Made by a program: the position numbers and the translations under genes
From: Cyanobium sp. E1_MAG_00006
GTDB taxonomy: Bacteria; Cyanobacteriota; Cyanobacteriia; PCC-6307; Cyanobiaceae
NCBI GenBank assembly: GCA_027488975.1
Contig: JAIYAQ010000029.1
Coordinates: 79,007-143,006, forward strand
Reading direction: 5' to 3'
DNA length: 64,000 bases
Notes under the pieces: generated by a model
Told to the model about the DNA's origin: nothing
Database searches by the model: none
Seen by the model: the letters and a program-made list of their open reading frames with translations, nothing else
Shown: piece by piece, positions 20,518-32,735 of the stretch
Layout of the letters: each line of letters starts with the position of its first letter
Position numbering within the stretch: the stretch's first letter is position 1

Positions 20518-22815
20518 TCAGAGCTCCAGTGGATCGGGATCGATCGCCAGGTTCACGTCGCGTGGCAGGGCGCGCCGCAGCTCCGCCTCTTGGGGGAGCG
20601 GCAGCGCCGTGGCCGCCGGTCCGTGCAGCAGCAGCTGCCAGCGGCTCTGGCCCGCGACCCGTGCCACCGGCGCCGGCGCTGGCCCGATGATCACCCAGCC
20701 GCTGGCCTGCACCAGCGGCCGGATCTGCTCCGCCAGAGCCGCGGCTGCCGTGGCCGTTGCGCTGGCGGAGGGACCGGCCAACCGCAGCAGACAGGCCCGA
20801 CTGAACGGCACCAGCCCGGCGGAACGCCGCAGGGCCAGCTCCTCCGCCACGAAGGCGCCGTAGCGGCCGTCCACCAGATGGCGGATCACCGGGTGCTCCG
20901 GGCTGTAGGTCTGCACCAGCACCTCACCCGGCCGATCGCCCCGGCCGGCCCGGCCCGCCAGCTGCAGCAGCAGCTGCAGGCATTCCTCGCCAGCCCGCAG
21001 GTCCGGCCGGTGAAGCAGCCCGTCAGCCGCCAGCACCGCCGCCAGGGTGACCCGGGGCAGGTCCATCCCCTTGGCCAGCATCTGCGTGCCCACCAACACA
21101 TCGGCCTCGCCGGCGGCGAAGCGCTCCAGCAGCAACCGGTGTCCGTCGCGGCCACGGGTCGTGTCGCGGTCGAAGCGCAGCAGGCGCAGCCCCTCCAGCT
21201 CCTGTTCCAGGTGCTCCAGCACCCGCTGCGTGCCGGCGCCGAAGGGCTTGAATGCGGTGGAGCCGCACTGGCCGCAGCGGTCGCTCAGCTCGGCTCGGTT
21301 GTCGCACCAGTGGCAGCGCAGCCAGGAGCGCTCCTTCTGGCGGTGCACGGTCATCGCCACATCGCAGTGGGGGCACTGCACCACCTCGCCGCAGCTGCGG
21401 CAGCTCAGGAAACTGCTGTATCCGCGACGCGGCACCAGCACCACCGCCTGTCCGCCGTTCTCCTTCAGAGCCTCCAGCCGCTCCATCAGCGGCCGGCTGA
21501 TCAGCCGGCGATGGCCCTCCGCCAGTTCCTGGCGCATGTCGACCAGATGCACCGGCGGCAGAGGACGCGCACCGATGCGTTGCGGCAGTTGCAGCAGTTG
21601 GCAGCTCGGGTCCTGCCCCTGGCAGGCCAGCCAGCTTTCAAGACTGGGCGTCGCACTGCCCAACACAAGGCGGGCACCGCTCTGCTGCGCTCGCAGGCGG
21701 GCCACATCGCGGGCGTGGTAACAGGGCATCGGACTCTCCTGCTTGTAGGAGCGGTCGTGCTCCTCATCGAGCACCACCAGGCCGAGCCTTGGTAGCGGCA
21801 GGAACACCGCTGAGCGGGTGCCCACCACCAGCAGCGGGGCCGCCTCCGGCTCGGAGGCGGCCAGCGCCCGCCGCCAGGTGGCGATGCGCTGGCTGTCGCT
21901 GCATCCGGAGTGGTACTCGGCCACCTGGCCACCAAAGCGGGCGCGGCAGCGATCCAGCAGCTGCGGGATCAGCCCGATCTCTGGCGTCAGCAGCAGAGCC
22001 GAACGCCGCTGCTGCAGGCAGGCGGCCGCCGCTTGCAGGTACACCTCGGTCTTGCCGGCGCCGGTGACACCCCAGAGCAGCAGCTCGGAACCCGGCGCCG
22101 CACGCTCAATCGCCGCCAGCGCCGCAGCCTGATCGGCTGTGAGCTGGCGGGGTGTCTCCAGTGGCCCATCGCCGACTGCGCCGGTCCGATCAATGCCCCG
22201 GTCGCGCTGCTCGAGGCGCATCTCCCGTTCCAGAAGCCCACGCCGCTCGAGAGCGTCCGCCACGGCCCGGCTCACTCCGGCGGCCTGCAGCAGATCGCTC
22301 TGCCAGGCCTGTCCGCCGCGCTGCGCCAGCATGGCCAGCAGAACCCTCTGACGTTCGCTCAGATCCGCCGGCTGGATGGTTTCCGGGTTCACCGGCAGGC
22401 GCAGCCAGAGCCTCTGGCGTGGGCTCGCAGCAATGCGACCGGGGTTCTGGCCCAGCCAGCCCGGCGGCAGGGCGGCCTTGAGGGTGCGGAAGCGGCTGGT
22501 GTGACAACCATCGGCCACCCTGGCGATCAGCTCCTGCCAGTGGGGATCCACCGCGGCGCTCTGATGCACCGCCTCGATCGGCTGCAGGGTGCGGCCTTCC
22601 AGCTCTGCTGGCAGGGTCTGCAGCAGCTCCACCACCAGTCCCACGTGGCGGCGACCCCGAAGTCGCAGTTGGACCAGATCCCCGCAGCCCAGTGGCAGCT
22701 GCTCGGGATTGGCGTAGGTGAACACCTGCCCTTCGCGGCCGGCCTCCAGCCACACCTGCAGCCAGCGGTTGGGGGTGCCGCCGAATTGTTCCGGCTCCAG
22801 TCTTGCAAAGCTCAC
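20518..22815 (-). CDS. priA: Primosomal protein N' (replication restart helicase)
   Basis: LLWGVTGAGKTEVYLQAA; LDEEHDRSYKQE; zinc-binding SCRSCGEVVQCPHCDVAMTVH..RCHWC. Confidence 0.95.
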   Translation of the reverse strand: MSFARLEPEQFGGTPNRWLQVWLEAGREGQVFTYANPEQLPLGCGDLVQLRLRGRRHVGLVVELLQTLPAELEGRTLQPIEAVHQSAAVDPHWQELIARVADGCHTSRFRTLKAALPPGWLGQNPGRIAASPRQRLWLRLPVNPETIQPADLSERQRVLLAMLAQRGGQAWQSDLLQAAGVSRAVADALERRGLLEREMRLEQRDRGIDRTGAVGDGPLETPRQLTADQAAALAAIERAAPGSELLLWGVTGAGKTEVYLQAAAACLQQRRSALLLTPEIGLIPQLLDRCRARFGGQVAEYHSGCSDSQRIATWRRALAASEPEAAPLLVVGTRSAVFLPLPRLGLVVLDEEHDRSYKQESPMPCYHARDVARLRAQQSGARLVLGSATPSLESWLACQGQDPSCQLLQLPQRIGARPLPPVHLVDMRQELAEGHRRLISRPLMERLEALKENGGQAVVLVPRRGYSSFLSCRSCGEVVQCPHCDVAMTVHRQKERSWLRCHWCDNRAELSDRCGQCGSTAFKPFGAGTQRVLEHLEQELEGLRLLRFDRDTTRGRDGHRLLLERFAAGEADVLVGTQMLAKGMDLPRVTLAAVLAADGLLHRPDLRAGEECLQLLLQLAGRAGRGDRPGEVLVQTYSPEHPVIRHLVDGRYGAFVAEELALRRSAGLVPFSRACLLRLAGPSASATATAAAALAEQIRPLVQASGWVIIGPAPAPVARVAGQSRWQLLLHGPAATALPLPQEAELRRALPRDVNLAIDPDPLEL

Positions 22816-23409
22816 AGGGGTTTCTTAAGATGAGCCTGTTGAGCAGTCCACAGGGCTGTAGTCGGAACCCGGCAAGGTTTCGTCCAGAGGGAAGATCCCG
22901 AGGAAGGCCAGGTCCACCTGAGCCCCCGATCTGCGACCACCCCTGACAGCGTTGCCCGGGCCTTCGCCCAATCCGGTTCCTGTTTGTTCTGCTTCACCGT
23001 CCTGTCCCATCGCCTCCGGCTTGGCTGAGCCGGCGACGGATGCCACCCTCGTGGAGAGAGCGTTGCGTCGCTCGCTCCTGTTCATCCTCCCCGCCGCCAG
23101 CCAGTTGATCACAGGCTCCACAGCGAACGCTGATTTTTCAGCTTTGCTGCAGCCTCTGCCATTTGGTCCCTCGGGCGTTCCGATTCTCTGTCCATTGCTC
23201 CGGAGGAGTCACGGTCCTGCGGATCGCGCATCTGTGGCTGGTTCCATCCACCAAGGCAAGCCGTTCCCGCCCTCCGACTCCCTCCCTCCGCCAGAGCCCG
23301 CAGCCACCCAGCACCAATTCAGCTGCCAGCGAACACCCGACACCCGAGACTCCGACACCCCGTCGTCCCGTTCCCGCCCACTGCACTCTTCACCTCCATC
23401 CCTTTCCCG

Positions 23410-24831
<1,422 letters not shown>

Positions 24832-24895
24832 TCAGCCGCCGCTGAACCGGCGCCTGAACCCATCCGCAGGGCCGGCCGGTCCTACGGTTCCCTCG

Positions 24896-24926
24896 TCCGG
24901 CGGGTTGTACCCGCCGGATTTTGTTT
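24896..24926 (+). terminator. Intrinsic terminator after rpoD
   Basis: tccggcggg-ttgta-cccgccgga perfect 9-bp stem followed by ttttgttt. Confidence 0.85.
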
Positions 24927-24941
24927 GTGCCTGCTCCGCCG

Positions 24942-26033
24942 ATGCGGCTCTCGATCGTTCTGCCCACCTACAACGAGCGGGCCAACATCGAGCCGCTGCT
25001 GGCTCAACTGCTGCCGCTGCAGCAGCACGTCAGCCTCGAAATCCTGGTGGTGGACGACGACTCCGCCGATGGCACTGCCGAGCTGGTGCGCCAGCTGGCG
25101 CAGCACCACTCCTGCCTGCGGCTGATTCGACGTGTGGGGCGCTCCGGACTGGCCAGCGCCATCAAGGAGGGGCTGCTCGATGCCACCGGTGATCTGGCCC
25201 TCGTGATGGACAGCGATGGCCAGCATGAACCTGCTGCCGTGCTGCGGGCCGTCCAGACCCTGCAGCAGGGGGAGCTGGATCTGGTGGTGGGCAGCCGCTT
25301 CCACGCCGATGCTGAGATCCATGGATTGAGCGGCCGCAGGGAGCAGGGCTCCACCTGGGCCAATGCGGCCTCCCGCTTCAGCCTGCCGCGCACCTACGGC
25401 CAGCTCACCGATCTGATGAGCGGCTTCTTTGCCCTGCGCCTCGAGCCGTTGCTGCCGCTGATACGGGCGGTGGATGTGAACGGGTTCAAGTTCCTCTATG
25501 AGCTGCTGGCGGTCAGCCGTGGCCGGTTGCGGGTGGCGGAGGTGCCGCTCACCTTCCAGCCCCGAACCAGTGGCAGCTCCAAGCTGGATCTGGCTGTGTT
25601 CTGGGACTTTCTGATCTCCCTGCTGCATAGCCTCAGCTTCCGCCTGTTGCCGCGGCGGGCCATCAGCTTCGCCCTGGTGGGCACCAGCGGTGTCGCCGTG
25701 CAGCTGCTGGCCACGCAGTTGCTGATGGCCAGCGGCTATCTCGGCTTCGAGCAGGCCCTGCCGCTGGCGGTGGTGGCGGCCGCCAGCTCCAACTATCTGA
25801 TCAACAACGCCCTGACCTTCCGCTTTCAACGCCTGCGCGGCCTAGGGCTGCTGCGCGGCCTGCTGAAGTTTCTTCTGGTGGCTTCCCTGCCGGTCCTGGC
25901 CAACGTGGGTCTGGCATCGGCGTACTACAGCTTCGTGGCTCGCGACACCTTCTGGGCTCAGCTGGCCGGAATCTTCGTGGTGTTCGTCTGGAACTATGCC
26001 GCCAGCAGCCGCTTCGTCTGGAACACGCCATAG
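24942..26033 (+). CDS. Polyprenyl-phosphate glycosyltransferase (GT2, DPM1-like) fused to GtrA-like membrane domain
   Basis: MRLSIVLPTYNERANIEPLL; VVDDDSADGTAELV; C-terminal FALVGTSGVAVQLLATQLLM..NYLINNALTFRF. Confidence 0.9.
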   Translation: MRLSIVLPTYNERANIEPLLAQLLPLQQHVSLEILVVDDDSADGTAELVRQLAQHHSCLRLIRRVGRSGLASAIKEGLLDATGDLALVMDSDGQHEPAAVLRAVQTLQQGELDLVVGSRFHADAEIHGLSGRREQGSTWANAASRFSLPRTYGQLTDLMSGFFALRLEPLLPLIRAVDVNGFKFLYELLAVSRGRLRVAEVPLTFQPRTSGSSKLDLAVFWDFLISLLHSLSFRLLPRRAISFALVGTSGVAVQLLATQLLMASGYLGFEQALPLAVVAAASSNYLINNALTFRFQRLRGLGLLRGLLKFLLVASLPVLANVGLASAYYSFVARDTFWAQLAGIFVVFVWNYAASSRFVWNTP

Positions 26034-26043
26034 GTTCGGGCCC

Positions 26044-27849
26044 ATGCAACATGCACTTGCCCGTCTTGAATCCTGGCTGGATCATGACCCTCTGCGGCGC
26101 CCCCTGCTGGCCCTGCTGGCCCTGATCGGTCTGTGCGTTCTGGCCTTCTTCAATCAGTTGGCTGGTCTCGGACTGATGGACAAGACCGAGGGGCTGTTCG
26201 TGGAGGTGCCCCGTCAGATGCTGCTCAGCGGCGATTGGGTCACCCCCCGCTGGAACGGTGTGCCGTTCTTCGACTATCCCGTGTGGGGCTACTGGATGGT
26301 GGGGCTCAGCTTCCGCCTCTTCGGGATCAGTGAGGGGGCCGCACGCCTGCCGGCAGCCATGGCCGCCACGGCCACGGTGCTCGCTCTGTTCGGACTGCTG
26401 TTGGTGCTTGCCCCCCGTGATGAGCCGCAGCAGCGGCGCGTGGGCCGGGCCAGCCTCTGCGCCGCCGTTCTCACCCTGAACCCCGCCTGGGTGGGCTGGG
26501 GGCGCTCCTCGGTGACCGACATGTTCCTGGCCAGCAGTATCAGCCTGGCGTTGCTGGGTTTTGCCCTGGCCTGGGGTGCTGCTGATCGGCCTGCCCTGCG
26601 GCGGCTCGGTCATACCGCGCTCGCTCTGTTCTGCGGTGTGGCGGTTCTGGCCAAGGGGCCGGTGGGGCTGCTGCTGCCTGGGCTGGTGATCCTGCTGTTC
26701 CTGCTGCTCCGGGGGCAGCTGCTGCAGGAGGTGCGTCGCACCCCCTGGCTGCCGATGCTGGCGCTGTTTCTGGGGGTGACCATCCCCTGGTACGCGGCAG
26801 CGACCGCGGCCAATGGCATGGCCTTCCTGAGCCACTTCATCGGCTTCAGCAACCTGGATCGCTTCACCTCGGTGCTGTACAGCCACCCAGGGCCGCCCTG
26901 GTTCTATCTCCCCTGGCTGGTGTTGCTGTTGCTCCCCTGGTCGATCTTCCTGCCGGTGGCTGTGGCCCGTCTGCGTTTCGGGCGCCCGCAGATCTGGCGT
27001 GGCCCTGCCGGACCCGGCGATCTGCCACTGCTGGCACTGATCTGGCTGCTGTTGATCGTGGCGTTCTTCTCCGCCGCCGCCACCAAGCTGCCCGGTTACA
27101 TCCTGCCGGCACTGCCCGGTGGCGCCCTGCTGGTTGGCCTGCTGTTCGCTCCCTTCCCAGTTGCCGCCGGCCAGTCAGAGCTGGTGCCGGGGCCGGGACT
27201 GCGCTGGAGCGGCGCGATCAATGCCCTGTTGCTGGCCGCCGCGGCACTGGCTGCCGCCCTGGCCCCCGGCTGGATCGGCGGCGATCCCTCCTTCCCCGGG
27301 TTCGCCGAGGTGATCCGGGCCTCGCCCCTGCCGCTGCTGCTGGCTCTGCCACTGGCGTTGGCTGTTGTCGCCCTCACGGTTGCGCTGCTGCGCTCGAAGA
27401 GGCAGCCCGGCGCCCTTGCCTGGCTGTGGCTCCCAAATGCCGCTGCCTTTGCGGCCGTTCTCGCTCTGGTGGTTCCCGCCCTCACACCGTTGCTGGATCA
27501 GGAGCGGTTGCTGCCGATCCGCACCCTGGCGCGGCTGGCGGGGCGCGAGGCCAAGCAGGGGGAGCCCCTGCTGGTGGTGGGCTACAAGCGCTATAGCGTC
27601 GTGTACTACAGCGGTCGGCCGGTGCTGTTCGTGAGTTCGCCCGACGAGGCGCTGAAGGCCCTTTCAGACAGGGAAGCCGGACGGGGCTCCTATGCCGGCA
27701 GCGGCTCCACCCTTCTATTGCTGGGTAGTGATCCGGAGCTGCTGGACTTCGGCGTCGGACCCGGTGATTCCGCCCTGCTCGCGCGACGTGACGCGCACCG
27801 GCTGGTGCGGTTGCCTATGGACCGACTGCATCAGCTCGTTGGACCGTGA
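26044..27849 (+). CDS. GT39/ArnT-like membrane glycosyltransferase
   Basis: NQLAGLGLMDKTEGLFVEVPRQMLLSGDWVTPRWNGVPFFDYPVWGYW; many TM segments. Confidence 0.9.
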   Translation: MQHALARLESWLDHDPLRRPLLALLALIGLCVLAFFNQLAGLGLMDKTEGLFVEVPRQMLLSGDWVTPRWNGVPFFDYPVWGYWMVGLSFRLFGISEGAARLPAAMAATATVLALFGLLLVLAPRDEPQQRRVGRASLCAAVLTLNPAWVGWGRSSVTDMFLASSISLALLGFALAWGAADRPALRRLGHTALALFCGVAVLAKGPVGLLLPGLVILLFLLLRGQLLQEVRRTPWLPMLALFLGVTIPWYAAATAANGMAFLSHFIGFSNLDRFTSVLYSHPGPPWFYLPWLVLLLLPWSIFLPVAVARLRFGRPQIWRGPAGPGDLPLLALIWLLLIVAFFSAAATKLPGYILPALPGGALLVGLLFAPFPVAAGQSELVPGPGLRWSGAINALLLAAAALAAALAPGWIGGDPSFPGFAEVIRASPLPLLLALPLALAVVALTVALLRSKRQPGALAWLWLPNAAAFAAVLALVVPALTPLLDQERLLPIRTLARLAGREAKQGEPLLVVGYKRYSVVYYSGRPVLFVSSPDEALKALSDREAGRGSYAGSGSTLLLLGSDPELLDFGVGPGDSALLARRDAHRLVRLPMDRLHQLVGP

Positions 27850-28550
27850 TGGCAAGGTTGCGTTCCCTGCTGCTGGACTGGCTTCTGGCGCTGGGTCGCT
27901 GGCGCCTGTTCGCAACGCTTGCCACGGCCGCGGCCTTTGGCCTGAGCCATTCAGCCCTGCTGGTCACGCCCGTACCGCCCTTTGATCTGGCCATTCTCAA
28001 CTGCGTGCATGGCGCCATTCCGGATGCGCTGGGGCCCCTGGTGATGCGCGTCTACCAGTTCAGTGGCGTGCACGTCAGTGCGGTTCTGGTTCTGGCCGTG
28101 TTGATCTTCCTGGCCCTGCGCCGCTTCTGGGCTGATGTTGTCTGTCTGATGGTGGGCACCGGTGGCATCCTGTTGATCGTGGATCGCTGCCTCAAGCCTG
28201 CGTTCGATCGGCCCCGTCCGGAGGGAAGCCTGCTGCAAGACATCTCCGGCCGCAGTTTCCCCAGCGGCCACGCGGCTGGCTCGGTGGTGTTCTATTTCCT
28301 CACCTGCTGTCTGCTTTCGGCCCACTACCCGCGCCTGCGACGGCCCCTGTTCCTGATGTCCAGCATCTGGGTGGGCCTGGTGTGGCTCAGCACCCTTTAT
28401 GTCAGGGCCCACTGGCTCACCGACATCGCCGCAGGCGCGGCACTCGGCTATGTGTGGCTCAGCTTCTGCCTGGCGGGGTTCACCGTCTGGGAGCGGCACC
28501 ACGCCCGCCGGTCTTCTCCGACCGCTTCATCCCCTGCTGCGAATGGCTGA
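27846..28550 (+). CDS. PAP2-family phosphatase
   Basis: KPAFDRPRPEGSLL; SFPSGHAAGSVVFY; RAHWLTDIAAGAALGY. Confidence 0.92.
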   Translation: MMARLRSLLLDWLLALGRWRLFATLATAAAFGLSHSALLVTPVPPFDLAILNCVHGAIPDALGPLVMRVYQFSGVHVSAVLVLAVLIFLALRRFWADVVCLMVGTGGILLIVDRCLKPAFDRPRPEGSLLQDISGRSFPSGHAAGSVVFYFLTCCLLSAHYPRLRRPLFLMSSIWVGLVWLSTLYVRAHWLTDIAAGAALGYVWLSFCLAGFTVWERHHARRSSPTASSPAANG

Positions 28551-28947
28551 CGGCCTTGCCTCCCTGCGCGCTCTCTGCGGCCTGCGCTCCGCCCCGCTCC
28601 TCTCGGCAGCAGACCATGAGGCCCTGCGCGCGGAACTTCTGCCCCTGCTGCAGCGCTGCGACTGGTTCACGATCGGTGTGATGGCGCCCTCCGCCGAGGC
28701 CGCCGTGGCGGCCCTGCGCGGCGCCGAACGGTCCAACGGCTGGCCTGCCCTGGAGCTTGATCCCGCTGGCGAGGCGCTGGCGGCGATCGAGGGGCCGGTG
28801 TTTCTCAAGGCCAATCAGAACAGTGGCCGCTTTCTGGTGCGCCGGGAGACGGGCCTCGGCGAGGGCCTCCTCATCACCGGCCACAGCCCCGCCGATCCCG
28901 ACGCTGAAGACACCTGGGGGCCGCTGCCGCTGGACTTCTTCGCCTGA
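28543..28947 (+). CDS. DUF1824 family protein
   Basis: CDWFTIGVMAPSAEAAVAALRGAE..GPVFLKANQNSGRFLVRRETGLGEGLLITGH. Confidence 0.8.
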   Translation: MADGLASLRALCGLRSAPLLSAADHEALRAELLPLLQRCDWFTIGVMAPSAEAAVAALRGAERSNGWPALELDPAGEALAAIEGPVFLKANQNSGRFLVRRETGLGEGLLITGHSPADPDAEDTWGPLPLDFFA

Positions 28948-29110
28948 GCTTCTTCCCCGGGGCTTCGGCCAGCTGACCTGGGCCATCTGATCACGACTGG
29001 AGACCACGACTGCTGATCACGACATCGAGCCAGCGAGCTGAGCCGGACCCTCAGGTGCCTAGGCTGGGCGGCTGTGATTCGGCGGCTGCCGCTGCCTCCC
29101 CAGCTTTCTG

Positions 29111-30076
29111 ATGGCCGCTTCCCAACTGCGCATCGCCTCCCGCCGCAGCCAGCTGGCCATGGTGCAGACCCACTGGGTGCGCGATGAGCTGGTCAAGGCG
29201 CACCCAGGCCTGGAGATCAGCATCGAGGCCATGGCCACCCAGGGCGACAAGATCCTCGATGTGGCGCTGGCCAAGATCGGCGACAAGGGCCTGTTCACCA
29301 AGGAACTGGAGGCTCAGATGCTGGTGGATCGGGCCGATATCGCCGTCCACAGCCTCAAGGACCTGCCTACCAACCTGCCCGAGGGGCTGATGCTCGGCTG
29401 CGTCACCGAGCGGGAAGACCCGGCCGATGCCCTGGTGGTGCATGCGAAGCACAAGGACAAGACCCTCGCCACCTTGCCGGAGGGCGCCGTGGTGGGCACC
29501 AGCTCCCTGCGCCGCCTGGCCCAGCTGCGCCACCACTACCCGCACCTCACCTTCAAGGATGTGCGCGGCAACGTGATCACCCGCCTGGAGAAGCTGGATT
29601 CCGGCGAGTTCGACTGTCTGATCCTGGCGGCCGCTGGCCTGGGCCGCCTCGGCCTGGGCGAGCGCATCCACGAGCTGATCGATCCCTCCATCTCCCTGCA
29701 CGCCGTGGGCCAGGGCGCCCTGGGCATCGAGTGCCGTGAGGGCGATGCCACCGTGCTGGAGCAGATCAAGGTGTTGGAGCACCTGCCCACCGCCCGCCGC
29801 TGCCTGGCGGAGCGGGCGTTCCTGCGGGAGCTGGAGGGCGGTTGCCAGGTGCCGATCGGCGTGAACACCCGCTTCGAGGGCGAGGGTGATGCGGCCGAAC
29901 TGGTGCTCACCGGCATGGTGGCCAGCCTCGACGGCCAGCGTTTGATCCGCGATGAGGCGCGCGGCCCGCAACACGACCCCGAGCCGATCGGCATCGCTCT
30001 AGCCCACATGCTCAAGCAGCAGGGTGCAGGGGAGATCCTGGAGGAGATCTTTGCAAGCGTCCGGCCCGAGGCCTGA
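29111..30076 (+). CDS. hemC: Porphobilinogen deaminase (hydroxymethylbilane synthase)
   Basis: [41 protein letters not shown]. Confidence 0.96.
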   Translation: MAASQLRIASRRSQLAMVQTHWVRDELVKAHPGLEISIEAMATQGDKILDVALAKIGDKGLFTKELEAQMLVDRADIAVHSLKDLPTNLPEGLMLGCVTEREDPADALVVHAKHKDKTLATLPEGAVVGTSSLRRLAQLRHHYPHLTFKDVRGNVITRLEKLDSGEFDCLILAAAGLGRLGLGERIHELIDPSISLHAVGQGALGIECREGDATVLEQIKVLEHLPTARRCLAERAFLRELEGGCQVPIGVNTRFEGEGDAAELVLTGMVASLDGQRLIRDEARGPQHDPEPIGIALAHMLKQQGAGEILEEIFASVRPEA

Positions 30077-32093
30077 TCTCACTCCGCGCGGTTCCGCGGC
30101 GGCGCCAGCAACCGGCCCGACCGAGACGGGCGCGTCCAGTGAAGCCGGCGAAGCCAGGCCCCTGCCGTTTCAGTGGAGCCTGCTGGCCTGGGCTGCCCTG
30201 GTGGGGGTGCTCACCGGCCTGGCCGTGGTGGGCTTTCACGAGCTGCTCGGTTTCATCAACAACGTGCTTTTCGGGCCGGTGGTGGCCGGCCTGCTCGACC
30301 TGGTGGGTCAGGCGCAGCCCGAGCCACCGCCGCTGGAGCTGCCGCCCCCCGCAGCGGACACCGGCACGCCGTTGAAGGCACTGCTGCAGCTTGGTCTGGG
30401 CGGGCTTGGTTTTCTGCCCTCACCGCCGGCTCCACCGGAACCGCTGCCCCTGCCCGAGCCGGGCCTACCGCTCTGGCTCGAATCCTGGCCGGTCGTGCTG
30501 GTGCCGCTGCTCGGCGGTCTGGCGGTGGGTGCACTGCGCAGCCTGGCCCGCGATCTCGGGCCGAGCCTGCCCAGCCTGATGGCCATGGCCGAGGGGGCCA
30601 TGGCGGCGGCACCACGCCTGCCGCTGGTGCGTCTTGTGGCGGCTTCCCTGAGCCTTGGCAGTGGTGCCTCGCTCGGGCCGGAGGGCCCGAGCGTGGAGAG
30701 CGGCGGCAATATCGGCCTCTGGGTGGGCACCCGCGGTGGCTTGTCGCCCCAGTCGCAGAAGGCGCTGGTGGCGGCAGGTGTGGCGGCGGGCCTGGCGGCC
30801 GGCTTCAAGGCGCCGATCGCCGGCGTCTTCTTCGCCTTTGAGGGCAGCTACAGCACGATCCCCGGCCGTCCCAGCGTGCGGGCGGTGCTGGTGGCGGCGG
30901 TCGCTTCCGAGCTGGTCACCCAGCTGTTTCTCGGTGATGAGCCGATCTTCCGTCTGCCGGCCTACGAGGTGCGCTCCCTCTGGGAGCTGCCGCTCTATCT
31001 GGGCTTGGGTCTGCTGGCCAGTCTGCTGTCTCTGGCTCTGGTCACGCTCCTGTCGGCCGGCCGCAGCGGGCCGGTGCAGCGTGCCCTCAGCCGTGTGCCG
31101 ACCTGGCTGCTCACCGGACTCGGTGGCCTGGCGGTGGGGCTGATGGCTCTCGGCTTTCCGGAGGTGCTGGGGGTCGGTTACGACACCATCGAAGCCCTGC
31201 TGGGGAGCGACGGCGGCATCGCCCTGGTCACCCTGCTGGGCCTGCTGGTCGTGAAGCTGCTGGCAACCGGCATCAGCAGCGCGACCGGCTTTGTGGGTGG
31301 CGGCTTCGCGCCCTCGCTGTTCCTCGGGGCGGTGCTGGGCAGCGTCTACGGCCAGGTGCTGGGGGATGGCGGCCTGCACCTGCCGGTGGCTGAACCTCCC
31401 GCCTACGCGATGGTCGGCATGGCGGCGGTGCTGGCGGGCAGTGCCCGGGCGCCGCTGACGGCCCTGCTGCTGCTGTTCGAACTTACCCACGACATCCGCA
31501 TCGTGCTGCCGCTGATGGCGGCGGCCGGCCTGAGCGCCGCCCTTGTGGAGCGCTGGCAGGGCCTGGCTGATCCCGGCCTGCTGGGGCCGGATCTGATCGA
31601 GGAGCAGCGTCGTAACCGCCTGGCTTCGGTTCCGGTGCTGGAGGCGCTTGAACAGGAATCGCCCCTGGTGCTGCCGGCCTCCACGCCCGCCGCCACGGCC
31701 CTCAAGCTGCTGCTGGCGGCCCATGGCCACTGCCTGATGGTGGAGGAGGACAACTGGGTGCTGGGTCTGGTGAGCCTGGAAGACCTGCAGCGGCCGATCT
31801 CGGCCGGATCACCGCAGCGCCCCCTGCGGGAGTGTCGCCGTTCCGATCTGCTCTGGCTCACCACCGAGGCCAATCTTTCCCAGCTGGAGGATCAGCTGCG
31901 GCCGAACGGCCTGCGTCAGGTGCCGGTGTTCCGCCTGGAGGATCCCGCCCTGCCGAAGCTGCCGGTGGGGCCGCCCAGTGGCGGGCTGCCGGTGGCGGCC
32001 CTGCAGGGTCTGGCCAGCCGCGATGGCATGGCACGGGCCCTGGCCCGGCTGGCCACCTCGAGCCTTCTCTCTCCGGCTGGATCTACGGCTTGA
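30024..32093 (+). CDS. ClC-family chloride channel/antiporter with C-terminal CBS domains
   Basis: [44 protein letters not shown]-terminal CBS-like region; 5' end overlaps hemC, exact start uncertain. Confidence 0.88.
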   Translation: MQGRSWRRSLQASGPRPDLTPRGSAAAPATGPTETGASSEAGEARPLPFQWSLLAWAALVGVLTGLAVVGFHELLGFINNVLFGPVVAGLLDLVGQAQPEPPPLELPPPAADTGTPLKALLQLGLGGLGFLPSPPAPPEPLPLPEPGLPLWLESWPVVLVPLLGGLAVGALRSLARDLGPSLPSLMAMAEGAMAAAPRLPLVRLVAASLSLGSGASLGPEGPSVESGGNIGLWVGTRGGLSPQSQKALVAAGVAAGLAAGFKAPIAGVFFAFEGSYSTIPGRPSVRAVLVAAVASELVTQLFLGDEPIFRLPAYEVRSLWELPLYLGLGLLASLLSLALVTLLSAGRSGPVQRALSRVPTWLLTGLGGLAVGLMALGFPEVLGVGYDTIEALLGSDGGIALVTLLGLLVVKLLATGISSATGFVGGGFAPSLFLGAVLGSVYGQVLGDGGLHLPVAEPPAYAMVGMAAVLAGSARAPLTALLLLFELTHDIRIVLPLMAAAGLSAALVERWQGLADPGLLGPDLIEEQRRNRLASVPVLEALEQESPLVLPASTPAATALKLLLAAHGHCLMVEEDNWVLGLVSLEDLQRPISAGSPQRPLRECRRSDLLWLTTEANLSQLEDQLRPNGLRQVPVFRLEDPALPKLPVGPPSGGLPVAALQGLASRDGMARALARLATSSLLSPAGSTA

Positions 32094-32628
32094 TGACCAC
32101 CGGCGTGCCGATCTCGACGGCCGCGAACAGCTTGTCGATGTGTTCGTCGCGCATGCGCACGCAGCCCTGGCTGACGGCGGCGCGGGCATCCACCCACCAG
32201 GGCCAGGGGGTGCCATGGATACCGAACACGTCGGGCCCCTTGCTGTGGAAGCCGATCCAGCGGTAGCCGAGTGGGCCGACACCCTTCACCTTGCCGGTTG
32301 AGGTGCTCTGGTACACGGGGTTGAGCACCTTGGTCTGCACCTTGAAGCGCCCCACCGGCGTGGGGGTTGCCGGCGCACCGATCACCACCGGCCAGCGGTT
32401 CACCGTTTTGCCGTCGCGCACCAGGGCGATCTCCCGTTGGCTGAGATCCAGCAGGATCTCGGTGTTCAGGCTGACGGGGCTGACCGCCGCAGTTGCAGGG
32501 GCCGTCGCCGCCGGGCTCAGGGTCGGGGCCGTGGCCTGCGGCTGGGCCCGGGTGGCATCCGCGGCGATCAGGGCCTGGAACAGCAAACCAGCGGCCAGCA
32601 GAGCGGTTGTGCGGCGGCAACGCGGCAT
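32083..32628 (-). CDS. L,D-transpeptidase (YkuD family)
   Basis: Signal peptide; GVGPLGYRWIGFHSKGPDVFGIHGTPWP...VSQGCVRMRDEHI. Confidence 0.9.
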   Translation of the reverse strand: MPRCRRTTALLAAGLLFQALIAADATRAQPQATAPTLSPAATAPATAAVSPVSLNTEILLDLSQREIALVRDGKTVNRWPVVIGAPATPTPVGRFKVQTKVLNPVYQSTSTGKVKGVGPLGYRWIGFHSKGPDVFGIHGTPWPWWVDARAAVSQGCVRMRDEHIDKLFAAVEIGTPVVIKP

Positions 32629-32654
32629 GAGAGAGGCAGGCAACTGGCACACAC

Positions 32655-32684
32655 TAAAAAACCGGGCTGCCTCTGACAGCCCGG
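32655..32684 (-). terminator. Intrinsic terminator downstream of the second ppa
   Basis: Minus strand CCGGGCTG-TCAGAGG-CAGCCCGG followed by TTTTTT. Confidence 0.88.
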
Positions 32685-32735
32685 CGGGTGGGATCGCGTG
32701 GTGAGATCCCGCTGTGGACTCTGCTGCCGCCGCCC

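Noticed and set aside
20590-21795. 401-aa plus-strand ORF antisense to priA
   Set aside because: Shadow ORF; priA motifs on the minus strand are unambiguous.
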